From positions 3,162,001 to 3,226,000 of the forward strand of contig NC_134764.1 in NCBI RefSeq assembly GCF_050436995.1: a DNA stretch of 64,000 nucleotides, given 5' to 3'. Each line of letters opens with the position of its first letter. Position 1 is the first letter of the stretch. Below are positions 12,420 to 25,441 of this stretch, in pieces. The position numbers and the translations under genes are program-made. A model generated the notes under the pieces. It made no database searches, was not told the origin of the DNA, and worked only from the letters and a program-made list of their open reading frames with translations. Source of the DNA: Anticarsia gemmatalis. Its lineage: Eukaryota; Arthropoda; Insecta; Lepidoptera; Erebidae.

Positions 12420-12665
12420 GATCCTCTACTTTCCCAATGTTAAGCATTGTGGCGTCCTCTCCAAACGATAGAATGAGTATGATTTCAGTCCATCTTGGTG
12501 GCCAAATACGGCATTTACGTACAAGTATGTTAGGTACCAAATAAATAAAACAGCTTCAAGGAAGACTGATTTCAGTTGATTATCCTCTACTTCGCCGTGT
12601 TATTTGAACTCTACCTACAGTAAGTACCTCTACGGAAAAAGGAGTAATTTTATGTATTTACCTAT
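12420..12665. repeat. two degraded SINE remnants
   Basis: From 12425 to 12530 the order 'cccaatgttaagcattgtgg', 'tcctctccaaacga' and 'ccatcttggtggccaa' follows the 3' half of the minus-oriented SINE family seen elsewhere. At 12606-12660 'acctctacggaaaaaggagt' resembles the tail of the plus-oriented tRNA SINE. Both are strongly diverged. Confidence 0.4.
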
Positions 12666-12734
12666 GATGTATGCATCACCATGTTATAAAATTGCAATAT
12701 TTAAGTAATGAGTATTGAAAATGTGAATAATTTG

Positions 12735-12852
12735 TGAGCCATTTAAGCGTGTTCGGTGGCAGTGTTGGCACACTCGCTACTCGGCGAGAATGCTCAGCTT
12801 CCTGCGTTCCGGAGTGGAGCCGCGACCGGCCGAGATTGCGAAGTTAGCCTAG
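12735..12852 (+). other. GC-rich open frame of about 40 codons, origin unknown
   Basis: A frame open from a TGA at about 12724 to a TAG at 12850-12852 crosses a sharply GC-rich block. It includes CEPFKRVRWQCWHTRYSA upstream of an internal ATG at 12790, which would give the 20-residue MLSFLRSGVEPRPAEIAKLA. It is followed by AT-rich, A-tailed sequence ending in AATAAAAATCC near 12980. I do not recognise it. It could be the worn 3' end of a retrotransposon ORF, a terminal exon, or chance. Confidence 0.2.
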
Positions 12853-13679
12853 GGTTCACCACGAAAGGTTATAACTTAGTCATTTTCTAAACCTTATTGT
12901 AAATATTTTAATGTAATTCTTTTATATAGTGTTATTTTTTTTATTATTATGCATGTTAATATGTTTAAAGAGTTATGTAATAAAAATCCTCATACCACCA
13001 ACTACGACTGTTTTAAATAAATAGATTTAATTACGACAGAAACAAAAGAATACAGATTATAGGTACTTGGCTTTGATTTTCATTACAGGGAACTAAGTTT
13101 AATGTTGGTCTGTTTCTGGCTATAAAAATAGCTGCTTCTTTGATGTTAGGACTTAGAACTAGCTTTACTACAAACTAGCCAAAGACTCTTGTCAAGGGCG
13201 TAATTTTAATTAAAGTAAATAAACACTCCGTATAAAAACTAGATAATAAAAATTACATTATCTAAGGACATAAAAGTTCAATAATGATATTGACTCCTAG
13301 GTGATAATTAACTTACTTTATAAATCTACCTAAGAATACCTAGCTAGTATCCATAATTATGCAGCATTCATACTTTTAACTACATACGCTCGTTTCAGCC
13401 AGCCCTATGGGCTAGGCTGTGCACCTGTTTCGTTATATTCTATCTAGATTTCATTACGAGAACGATACTTCCTACAGAATTTGTATTAATTAAATACATT
13501 TTATCTTATATGGGATCTTAGTATGCGTTTTGATATTTAGATAAGTATTCCGAACGTCTATTGACTTTATATGGTAAAACCGGGCATGAAGTAAAACATA
13601 TTTTCGCTAAAAGCATTTTTCTTCTACCATCTCGATTTAGGTAGTAAGTAAGTTCTAGGTACTGTTAAGAAATAACATC

Positions 13680-13815
13680 ATGTCATCATCAGCCTAGCCT
13701 TTCTTTCAACTATGTTAAAGTCGGCTTCCAGTCCTACCGGACTCAGCTGAATACCAGTGTGTTACATGGAGCGACTGCCTATCGGACTTCCTCTACCCAG
13801 TGACCTGGGTTGTAA
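13680..13815 (+). repeat. interspersed repeat fragment common in moths
   Basis: The string of blocks 'tcatcatcagcctagcc', 'gtcggcttccagtcctaccg', 'cagctgaataccagtgtg', 'ggagcgactgcctatcggac' and 'cccagtgacctgggttg' matches a dispersed lepidopteran repeat I recognise from memory, probably a LINE 3' fragment. No coding capacity is retained. Confidence 0.5.
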
Positions 13816-14104
13816 CAATACATTAATAAAATAATTTTATTATTATGTATTGTAGAACAAAAACAAGATTGAAATAAAAACTTAATATTACTGTTTGCCT
13901 CGCGCAAAAACATCGTACAACATTAATTACGCATATACAATTACAAATAATACTAAGTACAAACACATCAACAAACAATCTAGTGTTTTTGTCGCAAACC
14001 ACTGACGTTAGAATTTGTACAGCCGCATACATAACCCACGTAACAAGCTTAAATACGACAAAACATGAAAACTACGCAATATCTGTACAAATACCTATAT
14101 ACTA

Positions 14105-14311
14105 TCTTTATATATATGATTCTTCTGTAAGTGTGTATGTCACTGAACATCTCTTAAACGACTGGACCGATTTTGATGAAATTTTTGTGTGTGCTCAAGA
14201 GGATCTGAGAATTGTTTAGGTTCACAATTTTCTCCGCTAAACAATGTTTTTTTAATTAATTTTTACAAATTAAAGACGTATAGACAGGACATCGTCGGTC
14301 GGGTCCGCTAG
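14105..14311 (+). mobile_element. non-autonomous Helitron, 207 bp
   Basis: It starts with TC preceded by A (A|TCTTTATATATATGATTCT) and ends CTAG followed by T (GGGTCCGCTAG|T), the hallmark Helitron termini for insertion between A and T. The interior has the common 'ggaccgattttgatgaaatt' block. It encodes no Rep/helicase, so it would need a helper. A second Helitron-type unit follows directly. Confidence 0.65.
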
Positions 14312-14649
14312 TATGTATATATAACTCTTCCGTTACTGAATGACTGACTGACAGACTACGCACAACCGAAAATACTTTGGCACCGAAATTTGGTAGGTAC
14401 GTTCCTTGGATGTATAGATGTGAATGAAGCTAAAAAAGTTTGTAAGGAGTGTACCAAGTGGAGTTCTTTGGTCTCTGCCTGCCTCTATGGGAAAAGGGTA
14501 TGGTTGTTCCTTGGAGAGTGTAGAGAAACATTAAAAGGGCGAAGATTTTTAGAAAAAAGTGAAGGAGGTGTAAACCTTTTTAAGAAGAATTAGCATAAAT
14601 AAATGGGAAAACTAAAGTCCAAGGAGACGAAGTCGCGGGCGGCCGCTAG
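14312..14649 (+). mobile_element. second Helitron-type element abutting the first
   Basis: The unit begins with 'atataactcttccgttactg' and ends at 14649 in a GC-rich hairpin-prone 3' end, GAAGTCGCGGGCGGCCGCTAG, followed by T. The 3' end is typical of lepidopteran Helitrons. The 5' TC terminus is not clear, so the 5' end may be trimmed. The small ORF at 14390-14593 looks accidental. Confidence 0.55.
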
Positions 14650-16184
14650 TTTATCTACAAAAGTAAGCACAATGTGACAATTATTACAAATCAAAGCAAT
14701 AATCATAAATGGACCGTTAATTTTGACATTGTTTTCAAAATGGACGCCCTGACGTCACTGAATCAATAAAATTCCGTAAGAACAGATGTGTAAACTATTT
14801 CATAAACTGTTTAAATTGCGCCATTGTTTATTCTAATACCGTGTAAATGAGTAGTTTGTTAAGTATTCGCCCTGCGTCCTAAATAATTCTAATAAGAGTA
14901 GGTACACAACTGCATTACTAATGGCAATAGCAAATACATAAGCTTTTGGAATAAGCAACAGATCACCCTTCATTGGCTGTTTTGCCTTAGTTATTTGAGG
15001 ATAATTTTAAATTTCCTCTATGAAATGAATCTTCGACTTGATTAATCTAGTAAATACATATTTATTTTATCAATCCTTTGATCTACATCTCAAGTTTGTA
15101 ATTAATTCAGCTGAGAAGGATGTACCTATGTAAGTAAACCAATGCCTCGTCGTCTTAAAAAAAATCAACAATCGGTTTGAAGCTATGAAACGATTTTTAT
15201 TCTACACGTACTGACGTAGTTTAGCATTCAGCTTTATTCAGCAAAGCACTATGCTTTATGAAAAATCTACAACGTCCTTCACAAAATCGTTCTGAAATTA
15301 CCACTGATCACTTGTATTGTTTATTATATTATTCTTTTTTTAAACGACTGATGTTCTGTCAAAAATAACAAAAGTTCAAATTAAGAATTCAATTTATTCG
15401 CGCGCATTGTTATTTGAAACCATTATTTAAAACGCAAATCCTGTTTTCATTATAATTTGATATTTGTCTTAGTTGTCGTTAACAATGATGTCATTGTACA
15501 CATATTGACAACGATATTTTTAATGTAACCTTTTAGTTGTCTCAAGTTTTATTACAATATAAAGAGTTTTAAATCTCCATCTTTATTTTGGTAATTCGGT
15601 GACATTGGAATCAAATAGGCTATTTTATTTAAGCACGGAGATACAATAGGCATAGCAAAATGTTAATGTGGGCTTCCAAACTTTAGATACTAATGAGCTG
15701 GCTCATTTAGACCACAATACGGAAATTAATAGAAACTTAGTTCTTCTAAGTGAGCCGTACATCCTTCATTAAAGTAATTAGCATTGTAGTAAGGCCTAAA
15801 AATACTTATCTTGCTTGGAATACCTACTTTTTTTTACCAGGATTGTACAGTGTGTCCATCACAACTTTAAAACTTTCTTGTTACATAATTTTCCCCGTTT
15901 TTGTAACAATTTTTACTGTTACTTTGCTCCTACTAGTCGTAGCATGTTGATATATAGCCTTCCTCAATATATATATATTTTTTTTTTTTTTCAGCATAAT
16001 TTAATTTTTAATTTATTCATTTACCATAATACAATTTTACATTAAAATAATACAAAAGAATAATCATGCATATTACAAAGAAAATAAGTTACAATTACAG
16101 AAGCTGCCTGCACTAGGCTTGGCCTGTACTGCAGGCAACTTTAATGAAAACAATTATCTTAAACAATTTTCTCTTAGCGGTATT

Positions 16185-16294
16185 GAATTGAAAAAATGGG
16201 CTATCTAACACTAAAATATTTTTTCAAATTGGACCAGTAGTTTCTGAGCGCCTTCAAACAAACAAACTCTTCAGCTTTATAATATTAGTATAGA
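16185..16294 (-). mobile_element. 3'-truncated Helitron, minus strand
   Basis: Read on the minus strand from 16294, the sequence is TCTATACTAATATTATAAAG, then CTGAAGAGTTTGTTTGTTTG, then the 'actactggtccaatttgaaa' block. This is the same start as the intact element at 30153-30423, again preceded by A. The copy ends near 16185 without a CTAG terminus. Confidence 0.6.
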
Positions 16295-16916
16295 TATAAA
16301 AGGATACGTCAGTCAGCCTGCGACCACGGTGAGTATAACCTGCGCCGAAACGTTACGCATTTCCGAAGTAAAATGCGTGTTCGCGTTAATTTCCATATCC
16401 TATTATTTTACAGTAAGTTAAATTCTTATTTTGTCCCTTCTTCCCTTCATTAAGCAAAATAAAAACTGAATGACGCCTCAGTCAGTAAGTATTTCCTGCG
16501 TTAACACAGACCTACAACGACTATAAACTAGTCACAATTTAGTAACCCAAAGAAAGGTAATAAGATACATTACATGTCATACTTTGATAGCAATTCTCAG
16601 TACCTAAGTCACGTACCTAACAGTTATGTAGCCGCCTTGAATAAGAAACAGCCTGTAATACTCTCAAGTTTCATAAGAGACAACTAAGTATTATATCAGT
16701 CACAAAAAACACACATCCGCAAGCAAGATTACGCTTAAGTCGATACGTTCCATTTTCAGCAGAAAAAATAAAGAAAGACTCGTATTAATGAGATTATAGT
16801 GCAATAGAAAAAGTTTATACGTAACTGCGTATAACGAATTGCATGTGTTGTCCGTTGATCTTGCTACTGACTTGGTTTATTTAGCAAGTAAATTATTCTA
16901 GTTAATAAGTTGAACC

Positions 16917-17000
16917 TATTACTGTCCCACTGCTGGGCAAGGCTCTGTTCTCGTAACGAGGGGGGGTTAAGCCTTGAGTCCACTATGCTGGCCAATTCAT
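16917..17000 (-). repeat. SINE 3'-half fragment
   Basis: The plus-strand order 'actgtcccactgctgggcaa', 'ctcgtaacgagg', 'gccttgagtccac' and 'gctggccaa' is the reverse complement of a SINE 3' half, so the element lies on the minus strand. No A or B box is retained. Confidence 0.65.
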
Positions 17001-19029
17001 TTAATTCGTAAAAGTTATTTAAATTGACAATCATTGTTGCCAAATATAATATTTCAGTGAAAAGTAAATCTTTGGACAATTCTCAAAGTCATCTGACGCC
17101 AAAATAAACAGAATCAATGACAGATTTTGCAAATAACATATGAAGAACAAAAAAAATATTTTTATTTTCACGACACTAATCATTGTATCACCATATTTCT
17201 TAGTTGTTAAGATCGCTAACAGATTTCTTGTTTTCACTTTTTCTAAAACTAACGCAGTACCTATCCAACATCCCTAGTACATAAGAACTTTTCTACTACA
17301 TAACAAAACGCATACACAAACTATTCACTATTATGTACAAATCATATCTATCAGTAATCTTCAATTAAATTGACGTAACATCCGTAACCCTTCATTTAAC
17401 TTCAAATAACAAGTTACGCTTAGTGTATCCACCGTGAAACAATCGTGTTAAACTATTGTTACACTACAAAGATAGTAAATTAAATAAATCTTGTACAATG
17501 GAACTATCATCAAATAGTGACGTAATGTATCGACTACTGGATATTATGAGTGTTATGTCACAACAATTTGGTTGATGGTATTTTGGGGAGCTGCCTTAAA
17601 AATATATTTGATGGATATATTATATAGATAGTTGATTGTGATATTTTAAATGGATATTTAGTTAGCTTCTTGTTTCTGGTCAGGAACGTCAACTTATGGA
17701 TCTATCGAATCATAGATTAGAGGCATTTTGCCAACCTCTTCCCTACAACTGCAGTAAAATAATTAAATGAATGCCGCAGGAATAATTTCTATACAGTAGC
17801 CATGTATGTCGAGATTTCAAAGAACTAAACCTAATAGAATCTGAAAAAGAAGAGAAGTTGTTTATTGATCCTCATTTAAGGATGTGTTACATCAAAAACA
17901 CATATCAGAAAAATAAATCGCCTTTTTTTATACGTATCGAATTCAGTGTTTAGGCAGCCCTATTTGAACCGACTTAGATTATGCACCGCGGTCACGCCTC
18001 TCCGTGATACAATACAAATACAAGAGTCACTATTACACATTGATCAACATCACATTGTATTAGAATTCCTATTGAACGCATACCAACCAGTCAAAAAATG
18101 CAAGCAATAGCTGAAATATGACTGCTTAATGAAGGAACAGTAAATATACTACCTATAGTTATGAAAGAAACTAGATTATGCCTGCGACTTCTTTCGAGTG
18201 AAAAGTTTTCCCACTTTGGCCACTTCCTAGAGTAAAAAGTATTCATTGCGTAAATCCAGATTACCTGCACACCGAATTTTGAAAAAATATCGCGTTAAGT
18301 TATTGTGAGAAGAACTAATAATATATGTACATACATATTTGTACATGTTGTAGTTTATGTTACAGACTACTTTGTAGACTATAAAACAGGTAAGTACTAG
18401 TTTTCGCCCGTGGTTTTGTCCGTGACATAATATAAAAGGTCCAAGTAAAAATAAGTCCACATGAAAGGAGCCGTGGCCTAGAGCTAGCTAATCATGATGC
18501 CTGGTTATGAAATAGCTCCCTCATGAGCATCTACGATAATGTTGTAACAAATCCAATAGTATTTTTTGCTATACCAGCCATAATTCACGAAGATAATTTC
18601 AAACGATTAAGAAACAATTGAAATACGTTAAATAATTAGCAAAGAGTCATTAGTTCCGCGTAATTTCTCACGAAATATTCTTTATAAGTGCGATTGTTTC
18701 AATGACACATGTATTTGAAAGTATTTACTAATACACCTGTATATTCAATATTAAATATGTTTTCTTCAGGGCTGTTTACAGTTAATTTATCATATTAAAA
18801 CATCATTTACTATTACGATATTGGAATTATTTTATTCAAGGGTATAGTTTCCGTACATTAAAAACACAAATCACAGTACCTTTTACCTTTAAAGTCTCCG
18901 TGCCGCGTCTGTCTTTCTGTTTGTGGTAATCTCTTATTAAGGGAGTTTTAAATGCGATTTTAACACACATTTATTCTATAGAGAACCGTGACTTTACATA
19001 TGTACATCCATATAAATAAATAATAATAA

Positions 19030-19245
19030 TAAATTTAACCCATTAATGTCCCACTGCTGGGCAAGGGTCTCCTCCCGTAATGAGGGAGGGTTTAGGCCTT
19101 AAGTCCACCACGCTGGCCAAGAGCGGGTTGGGGACTTTGCATGCCCTCAATAAATGTATTAAACAAATTTTTAGGCATGCATCCATATACATACATAAAA
19201 TCACGTTTTTCGCATAGGGGTAGGCAGAGACCAAAAAAGCAATTG
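19030..19245 (-). repeat. SINE 3'-half fragment plus second SINE tail
   Basis: At 19038-19150 the blocks 'aatgtcccactgctgggcaa', 'ctcctcccgtaatgaggg' and 'ccaccacgctggccaagagc' give the best preserved local copy of the minus-oriented SINE 3' half. At about 19205-19235 'tcgcataggggtaggcagag' is the reverse complement of the tail of the other tRNA-derived SINE family. Confidence 0.65.
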
Positions 19246-19867
19246 TTGACTTTACATTTGTCCCTAAATCAGTTCAATAGGTAATCAGGCTAAGATTTAT
19301 GTGAGCGACATTAAACCACTTCATGTTCATTCATAAAACATAATTTATTGCCGAAAATTAACGAAAGAACATAAATTATAATGTATTTAGAATAACATAT
19401 GTTTATTTCGCAACTACATATATTTCTCAATTTCGAACCAATTTGTGTAATACATACGACAGTTATATTACGTAATACAAATAGATAAATATATAAAAGG
19501 TAATAATGTTATTACGAGTTAATGTTACAGTAACATACTTATGAAATGTACTGTAATACAGGACTAATGTGTCACGTACGACACTACGATAAATATATTA
19601 TAGACATCATAGGTCCTCTTATTGCGAAATAAATAATACATGGTCAAAGTTTTTTAAGCCAGGTTTCATATTTCCAGCCAATAAAATTAAAAAAAGACAA
19701 CTCCTCCCGCAATATATTATTTTTAAATATTATGTGATGGTTAAATTAATATGAAGAAATGGGTTATACCTTCTTCATGCTTCAATTTAACTTTATTGCT
19801 TGAACAAAATTATCTGTTAGAGGAAATCAGCCAGAATTTAAAGAAAGTTTTAGTTTGTTATTAGCTG

Positions 19868-20055
19868 TACTTCGCCCGGTTTACACAGTTATTTTGCTTT
19901 TACATCTTTAAACCATAAACCATCCTCTTGAATCACCCTATCTATTAAAAAAACCGCATCAAAATCAGTCGCGTAGTTTTGAAGATCTAAGCATACATAC
20001 ATACAGCCATAGGGACAGACGCGGGAAGCGACTTTGCTTTATAGTATGTAGTGAA
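19868..20055 (+). repeat. RTE-type LINE 3' tail
   Basis: The blocks 'gctgtacttcgcccggttta', 'ccgcatcaaaatcagtcgcg', 'tagttttgaagatctaagca', 'cagacgcgggaagcgacttt' and 'gctttatagtatgtag' match the 3' end of an RTE-like LINE abundant in Lepidoptera. Only the untranslated tail is present, with no reverse transcriptase frame. Confidence 0.6.
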
Positions 20056-20339
20056 TATTATTTGAGTTTAAGTCCGCTGGCAGTTGATACTTACTGATAT
20101 ATTTATGTGTAAAATTGCGCATACCTATCATTAGAGCACGTCTTATAACTAGACCATTTAAACGGGAGCTCAGTAATTAACTGTAATCAATTCATAACTA
20201 GCGATCTACACCACTTAATATGTGTCAGTCAAGATGATTTGTCACCTGTCCATCACGTAATACTTTGAAAATTATTAGACTCATTTTTCATCACTTCTTT
20301 TGTACCAGGAGTGTATAGAATACAAATCAGTTTCGCCCT

Positions 20340-20475
20340 TTATAATTTCACTACACTATTATCTAAAAGCATAGGTCCACCCCCTATTACATGGGAATAC
20401 CATTGTTAAAAGCGAAATGAGGGCGTATTTGATACACCTCTGCCTACATTTTCGGGTTAAAAATACAAACCTATT
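20340..20475 (+). repeat. 3' part of tRNA-derived SINE
   Basis: The blocks 'ggtccaccccctattacatg', 'aaaagcgaaatgagggcgta' and 'acacctctgcctacattttc' correspond to the body and tail of the same family as 10530-10790. The tRNA-like head is missing. Confidence 0.6.
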
Positions 20476-20999
20476 TGTATGTCTTGGGTACGAAACCAAA
20501 ACAAATATAAACAGCATGCATATAACCGATTTTGAAAAACCCAACAACACTACATCAACCTGGGAAACGGCTGGAACCTCGTCGATTTACACAATCGCTC
20601 ATGACATGAACTAGGGTTAATCAATTTCTATACTAGTAGTTACATAAAAACAATTAGTAAGTACAATTGCTCAATAAAACCTTTCACACAAACTTTTTAC
20701 TTCTCAGATTTCTATTTAAGCAAATATTTGTGAAACACGCGAGGTACATACCAGAGTTATTGGAGAATTGATAAATTAGTGAAAAAAACATGTATTTCGT
20801 CGTCCCAATATCTCAGTGATTGTTCTGCGAGCGCACGCGACCGACTCACAAAAGACGGTATAACCGCATGCCAATCGTATGAATTCGTTAATTACTGTAA
20901 GATCTTGCAAATATAACAAGTAATATTTGGTAATGCAAATCATCTGCCTATTGCTTTAGACAGGAATTTGTTTTGCCTTTTGTTATGTAGGGTTTGTGT

Positions 21000-23900
21000 A
21001 ATAAAAGTAATAACAGTTATGTAGTAGTAGTTATAATATACTTATTATTATGTTTACAATTGGGTAATTAAATAATATCAAAGAAAAACAATGTTTATTT
21101 TCGTTTAAAATAAATTGGAAACGTTTTTCTCAAAGAAAATATTTTCTTTGCTATCCAAACATCTTAAAAAAGACAAGTATAAAAGAACTTACACTCTTAA
21201 AATTCTTATTATTTTGTCAAAGTATATTTTTAAGTTTAAATACTTTCTACATTTTAACAAACATAATAAATAAATATTCCCACGTCACAAAATATTCAAC
21301 GTAATAGACTATTGACTATGGTCGGCCATAAAGTAAAGAGTTATAGACATTTGGACAAGTAATTGTCGTTGAAGCAAGTTTTCGCTAAACACTTTCTACG
21401 CAGTTATCTCGTAGGATAGGTTTTCTAAATAATCTTTAGTACTATAAACGAGTTACTGTATTAATAGTCTTGAACACTTCAAGTAATTTCTTATATTGTA
21501 TACGCTATAGGTAGGAACTTTTACTGCGGATTTCTGGAGACGACTTGGTCCGCGGAAAAAGATTTCATATCCACCTACGATTTACGCGTGAATACATGTC
21601 TTAAGAAAAATATGTGATTAAAATGTAACTTCTTGTATTTATTGCCGTCATTTAAGTCACATTTATATGTAATTATTTTTGAATTTCTTATTGACATTAT
21701 TAAGATAACATGTTTTAAAATATTGAACTGAAAACCGCTACCAAATTAAACTGTTAATTAATTTAAGACCTTTTCCGCTGTTTTGTTAACCCCAACACGA
21801 CACCAGAGTAAGTGTCTTAAAACCCTTTTAATTTCGAGATCGATTTAATTCGCTACAGTCTTCAAGTACCTACTAGTTAGCCTCTTCATATATAAAGATT
21901 ATAACCTATAATTTCGTTTAGTAGATCCGCAAATCACAAAAAGCGTTACCTCTAAGCATATCCGTCAAATTACATCCGTAATTTGTTCATAAGATGTACG
22001 CATGCAACACGCAGGCAATAACATTATATTTAGTTAATTCCATGATATAAATTATGATGCGCTAATGACCATGTTTATTTGAACCATGGCCATGTGAATA
22101 TTTTATGTAACGCTACTTTAAATTAATCGTATGACCCTTCTTTGTTATATGGTAATCGTATTTGTTGTGCATTTGTAAATTTACCTAAGAAGTATGTCTA
22201 TAATTATAATTATCTGATCTATCTGATACCCCTATGGTAAGAAGGCGGGTTTTCATGTATGTTTGGTCTATAAACACTTATCGTTAGCAATACGGCATAT
22301 ATATATTTAAACCCTTATTTCAACTAAAATAAGGAACTTCAGAGATCAATTTAGCTATCAGGATGACCAGTAATTTCGATAGAAATGCAACTTTTCAAAA
22401 CGATGCAACTCCTTATCTACTTAATTCAAAGTAACTTTTAGCAATTACAAGATTCATTAATCTATAAAATGGCTTAGAGAGGAAAATCCACGAAATCACA
22501 GGAAATTCAAATTAATGAAAGAAGCAATCAATGTCATCATCCGATCACAAACAAACAGTTAATTTGGCCAAGTTTCCATTACGTCAGTGTTGCATAACAC
22601 GTGTATAAGGGGGTTTTCTCGCTCTATCATGTGTTTAGCCTAACAGCGTGGAACAAGTTACGAGTTGAAGGCAATAAGGTGTGTTGCGTAATACGGAAGA
22701 TACGGACAATCTTATTCTTTGCATAGCCTGTGAAATGGCCGAAATTGGCGGTTTGTGGATAATGGTAGTTGGTTTTGGGTAATTTCTCTATTATGTTAGT
22801 GATAAAATGTACTTAAAAAAATATTAAATTAGTAAGTAATAAATGTTGTTGTAAGGCATGAGTAGCATTGAGAATTTGGGACGAAAGTCAAGCAGTATCC
22901 AGCCGATAATTATTATCTCTTTAAAAAAATCTTTAATAGCGTTACTAAACCTTTCTTTATTAGTTTACTCAATCATGATAACGTTACCTTTGCAAATGAA
23001 GGTGAACCAGAACTAAGTATACGGAAGATAATTACCTGAAACAATAAACACAAATCGTTACATTTCAATGAATTTTCTAAAAGCAGAAAAAAAACAAAAG
23101 ATTGCGACATTTGCGTTCAATTATTTCATAATTAGTAATTGGAAAAGGCTTTCTTAATTCGAATGTGTTAACACGAGGGAATGTAAAGGCAGGTCTGCAA
23201 TAGCGAAATGAACGCGTGCACCGCATGCCTCGAGTCGCGTGATACCATGTAATTATATCGAGCACTCGCTTTTTTAACGAACGATGCGCATTTCATCCGC
23301 GTAAGTGAGTGAGTGACATGTTAGTTAACGTACCGTTGTGTACAATGTTTAGAATATAGGAAAATTTTATTTAATTAAGATTTGATTACTATCATTACTT
23401 TATTTCTAAGAGTAATTGGAAGTTATTGTAGCATGTCTTGTCTTTTCCGGAAGTATTAATAGTATTAGACACAGGAAACGTTTCCAGCTTAGTATGCATT
23501 TATTAATGTGGTTGTAATAGGAGGCGGAACTTAATTTATTTGAATTTAAAGGTAATTAATCCTTACGATCACACTAAAATATGCAATTATTAGATATACG
23601 CGGAATTATTTGCTTAAATTATAATGAGTACTAACTGTAATAATCATATTAGCATCAAAACATCGCCGAGCTAAATGAAAACTGTTCACGTAAATTCCTA
23701 GTTATATCGGTTTCCAATACTTTTGCGTGAACGTTTTTGCTAAATTACGTATCGTGTATCTTAACGCAAGGCTTGGTCTAGTTTAACCGACATATAATAG
23801 CATACGTTTTTTTGCTAATCGTTGTTTTAATGCAACAGTTGACGGCGCACGCCCCCAAATTATTTCAACCCACTTTCACCAAGACGCTATCATGTTCAAT

Positions 23901-24700
23901 AAAACATTTGACAATTTGATATACCTGTCGCATGTTTCGTAACGATTGGAAACACAAATTACATACGTAAGGACTCATTAGTATTTCCGAATCGATTGGA
24001 AGTCGATTATTGAGATCGATTATCTCATGTAGATACGGCTTTAGACTTTTTTAAGCTGTCACTATATGTCAAATGTCATTTGTTTTTTTTTTAATTGTAG
24101 ACTTAGAAATCCTCTTACTGCCAGTACGATATATTTTTAATGACCAGTTATTGTTTTTATTTCCTGTATTTTATTGTAGAAATTGTTTTCTCCTTATTTT
24201 GCGTATGTTTTAAGCAGCAATTGTGAACGTGAATAGATAGTGATCTGTTTGTAGAGTTCAGTTATTTTTGAACTCAAATGAAATACATTCTCTGGGTTAT
24301 TAAATGAAATGTTTCTGGTCTAATTTGTACAGTGAGCTAGAAAGAAAGTGAGAGTAGGTCGGGTGCTCATCATCCCGTGCAAGCGTAGTTAATTGAGGAG
24401 GACGGCTCACAGAAGCAATTGAAACCAACCTGTTATACGCACTTGCGATTTTTTTTGCAAATTGGTGTAATTTCCGATAAGTAAACTGGTTTTCTTTTAC
24501 AACCGAGTTTTGATTGATTTTTTCATTAAGTAGATACTAACTGTACGTCAAAAGTACTACGTTTTGTGTGTAACAATTCGATTGATTGCATTGAATGAAA
24601 AGGTTTTCACGAAAAGTCCAATATGCCCCTATGCGGTATTTTAAGAAATTTTTGCATACGCATCTACACTTGTGATTTTGAAAGCCATTGAACAAATGAC
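21000..24700. other. non-coding stretch, nothing recognised
   Basis: No ORF with coding character was found on either strand, and no well-preserved repeat. The block is AT-rich and has the general look of intronic sequence. Confidence 0.5.
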
Positions 24701-24734
24701 AGTTAGAAATTTGGAAGCCAAGAAAAGCATCCTT

Positions 24735-24882
24735 ATTATTAATCCAAGTTATAAACTATCTGTACACCAAATTTTATTCAAAATCGGTTAGTAGTTATTT
24801 CATCAATTAGTAACAAATATACACATATATAATATTCATCCTCACCATCTTTCGCATTTATAATACTCGCAGGATTATGTGT
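24735..24882 (+). repeat. LINE/SINE tail
   Basis: The blocks 'ccaaattttattcaaaatcg', 'gttagtagttatttcatc', 'aacaaatatacacat' and 'ctttcgcatttataatac' form a tail widely shared by lepidopteran RTE/CR1-type retroelements. A related copy lies at about 29885-30003. Confidence 0.5.
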
Positions 24883-25387
24883 AAATCATTTTTATCGTGG
24901 CGCTATATACAGTTCCGATGGCTAGTCACGTCCAATGATGCGTGAAAGAATGATTACGTACCGGCCCATGGGAAGATTACAGAAGAAATGCAAAATACAT
25001 TCACAATGTCCATTGTTACATACATATCGATGTTTATTCATGTCCGTGTAATTAATGAGTCAATTATTCGTTTATTATAAGACGCAACCGTCCGATGTGT
25101 TCCCAATGCGTCGGCCATTGCGTGCAATAGATTGTTTCTATGATAAATTACGTTGGTGCAATACTTTTGTGTGTCCAATTTCACTGATTTGTATAAAACT
25201 AGCTGATATGTGGATGCGTTTGCGTGTATCAATATTATCATAACGAAAGTTGAGAGGTTTGGATAGATGTTGGTTGCTCAATTGTGGCAACTACTGAACG
25301 TATTTTCATGGAATTCGTACACCGATATTTTATTACCTGGATGTACAGTGGTGTTTCTAAAAGAAGCTATTAAAGCGATCAATCTAA

Positions 25388-25441
25388 TCCATTACTGTAC
25401 CCACTGCTGGGCAATGATCTCCTCTCGGTATGAGGGATGGG
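25388..25441 (-). repeat. SINE fragment split by hAT insertion (left part)
   Basis: The blocks 'attactgtacccactgctgg' and 'ctcctctcggtatgag' are the SINE 3' half again. The copy is interrupted immediately after GGGATGGG by the element at 25442-26206 and resumes at 26207. Confidence 0.65.
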
